Assembly (NCBI GenBank): GCA_017456805.1
Contig: JAFTIQ010000070.1
Location: 1-5,870 of the forward strand
Direction of reading: 5' to 3'
Source: Lentisphaeria bacterium
Lineage (GTDB): Bacteria > Verrucomicrobiota > Lentisphaeria > Victivallales > UBA1829
Length of the DNA stretch: 5,870 nt
The position numbers and the translations under genes were made by a program. Numbering within the stretch: the first letter of the stretch is position 1; every line of letters starts with the position of its first letter. The notes under the pieces are model-generated. The model was given only the letters and a program-made list of their open reading frames with translations. It was not told the DNA's origin and ran no database searches. Of the stretch, positions 5,374-5,870 are shown piece after piece.

Positions 5374-5870
5374 ATGTCTTGTAGCAAGTCCTTGAAGCTG
5401 GCAGCAGACACCGTCCGCCTGCTTTCCGCCGAATGTGTGCAGAAAGCCAAGTCCGGCCATCCCGGTATGCCTATGGGTACAGCAGATGTTGCGTTCACCC
5501 TCTGGTACAATCACATGAAACACAATCCGAAGAACCCCCAGTGGCTCGGCCGCGACCGTTTTGTTCTGTCTGCAGGACACGGTTCCATGCTGATCTACAG
5601 CCTTCTTCACCTCTTCGGCTATGGTTTGACCATGGACGATCTGAAACAGTTCCGTCAGTGGGAAAGCTTGACCCCCGGACATCCGGAATATGGCCACACC
5701 CGCGGTGTTGAAGTCACCACCGGCCCCCTCGGAACAGGTTTTGCTTCCGGTATCGGTATGGCTGTCGCTGCAAAACGTTTCGGCGCAGTGACCGGTCTCG
5801 CAGACGCAGGACTCCTTGATGGCAAGATCTACATCATCGCCGGAGACGGCTGTATGATGGAAGGTGTCAC
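5374..5870 (+). CDS. tkt: Transketolase, N-terminal part (cut by window edge)
   Basis: The visible 165 residues are the start of the thiamine-diphosphate (PP) domain of transketolase, the cytoplasmic enzyme that moves two-carbon ketol units between sugar phosphates in the non-oxidative pentose phosphate pathway. Motifs: SGHPG (27-31, His29), LSAGHGS (65-71, His69), PGHPEYGHT (101-109, His103), TGPLGTG (116-122) and the ThDP/metal-binding GDGCMMEGV (157-165, with Asp158 and Glu163). From memory of E. coli TktA, His29, His69, His103, Asp158 and Glu163 match its His26, His66, His100, Asp155 and Glu160 with a constant offset of three, so no indel is present. The reading frame is open to the last base; the full protein should be about 650-680 residues. 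Codons ending in C or T in common blocks (GGC, ACC, GGT, CTC) suggest strong expression. The gene is divergent from ruvB. Confidence 0.96.
   Translation, partial: MSCSKSLKLAADTVRLLSAECVQKAKSGHPGMPMGTADVAFTLWYNHMKHNPKNPQWLGRDRFVLSAGHGSMLIYSLLHLFGYGLTMDDLKQFRQWESLTPGHPEYGHTRGVEVTTGPLGTGFASGIGMAVAAKRFGAVTGLADAGLLDGKIYIIAGDGCMMEGV

Overview
The window looks like chromosomal DNA from a free-living or gut Gram-negative-type bacterium that secretes polysaccharide-degrading proteins. The style of the two exported proteins (long, modular, with beta-sandwich accessory domains) and the RuvB sequence fit the PVC superphylum, with Lentisphaerota (Victivallales-like) as my best guess. No marker in the window proves this, so treat the taxonomy as a low-confidence inference.

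Layout. Positions 1-295 are AT-rich and noncoding. They hold a short cluster of CTCCGT/GTACACTC repeats (86-120) and a good sigma70-like promoter (232-260, TTGAAA-17-TATATT). That promoter is placed to drive two co-directional genes 19 bp apart. The first (296-1132) encodes a 278-residue exported beta-sandwich protein, probably carbohydrate-binding. The second (1152-4028) encodes a 958-residue exported family 9 glycoside hydrolase with its own N-terminal beta-rich module, a CelD-type Ig-like domain, an (alpha/alpha)6 catalytic domain and C-terminal Ig-like modules. A strong intrinsic terminator (4046-4096) closes this unit, so promoter, two genes and terminator form one complete operon.

Positions 4029-4220 separate this operon from a convergent housekeeping gene, ruvB (5270-4221, minus strand), the Holliday-junction branch-migration motor. 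A 103-bp region (5271-5373) with overlapping divergent promoter-like elements and a 17-bp dyad separates ruvB from a transketolase gene (tkt, from 5374) that runs off the right edge.

How the genes relate. The operon is an exported glycan-attack unit: GH9 probably cleaves a beta-linked glucan or a related polymer, and the small partner probably binds the same substrate. Sugars released this way could feed central metabolism, where transketolase works, but nothing in the sequence shows co-regulation with tkt or ruvB. The most interesting points are the GH9 enzyme, which keeps both catalytic aspartates and the acid glutamate but lacks the usual PHHR substrate-binding motif, and its partner, whose beta-sandwich fold seems to be split by an inserted segment.
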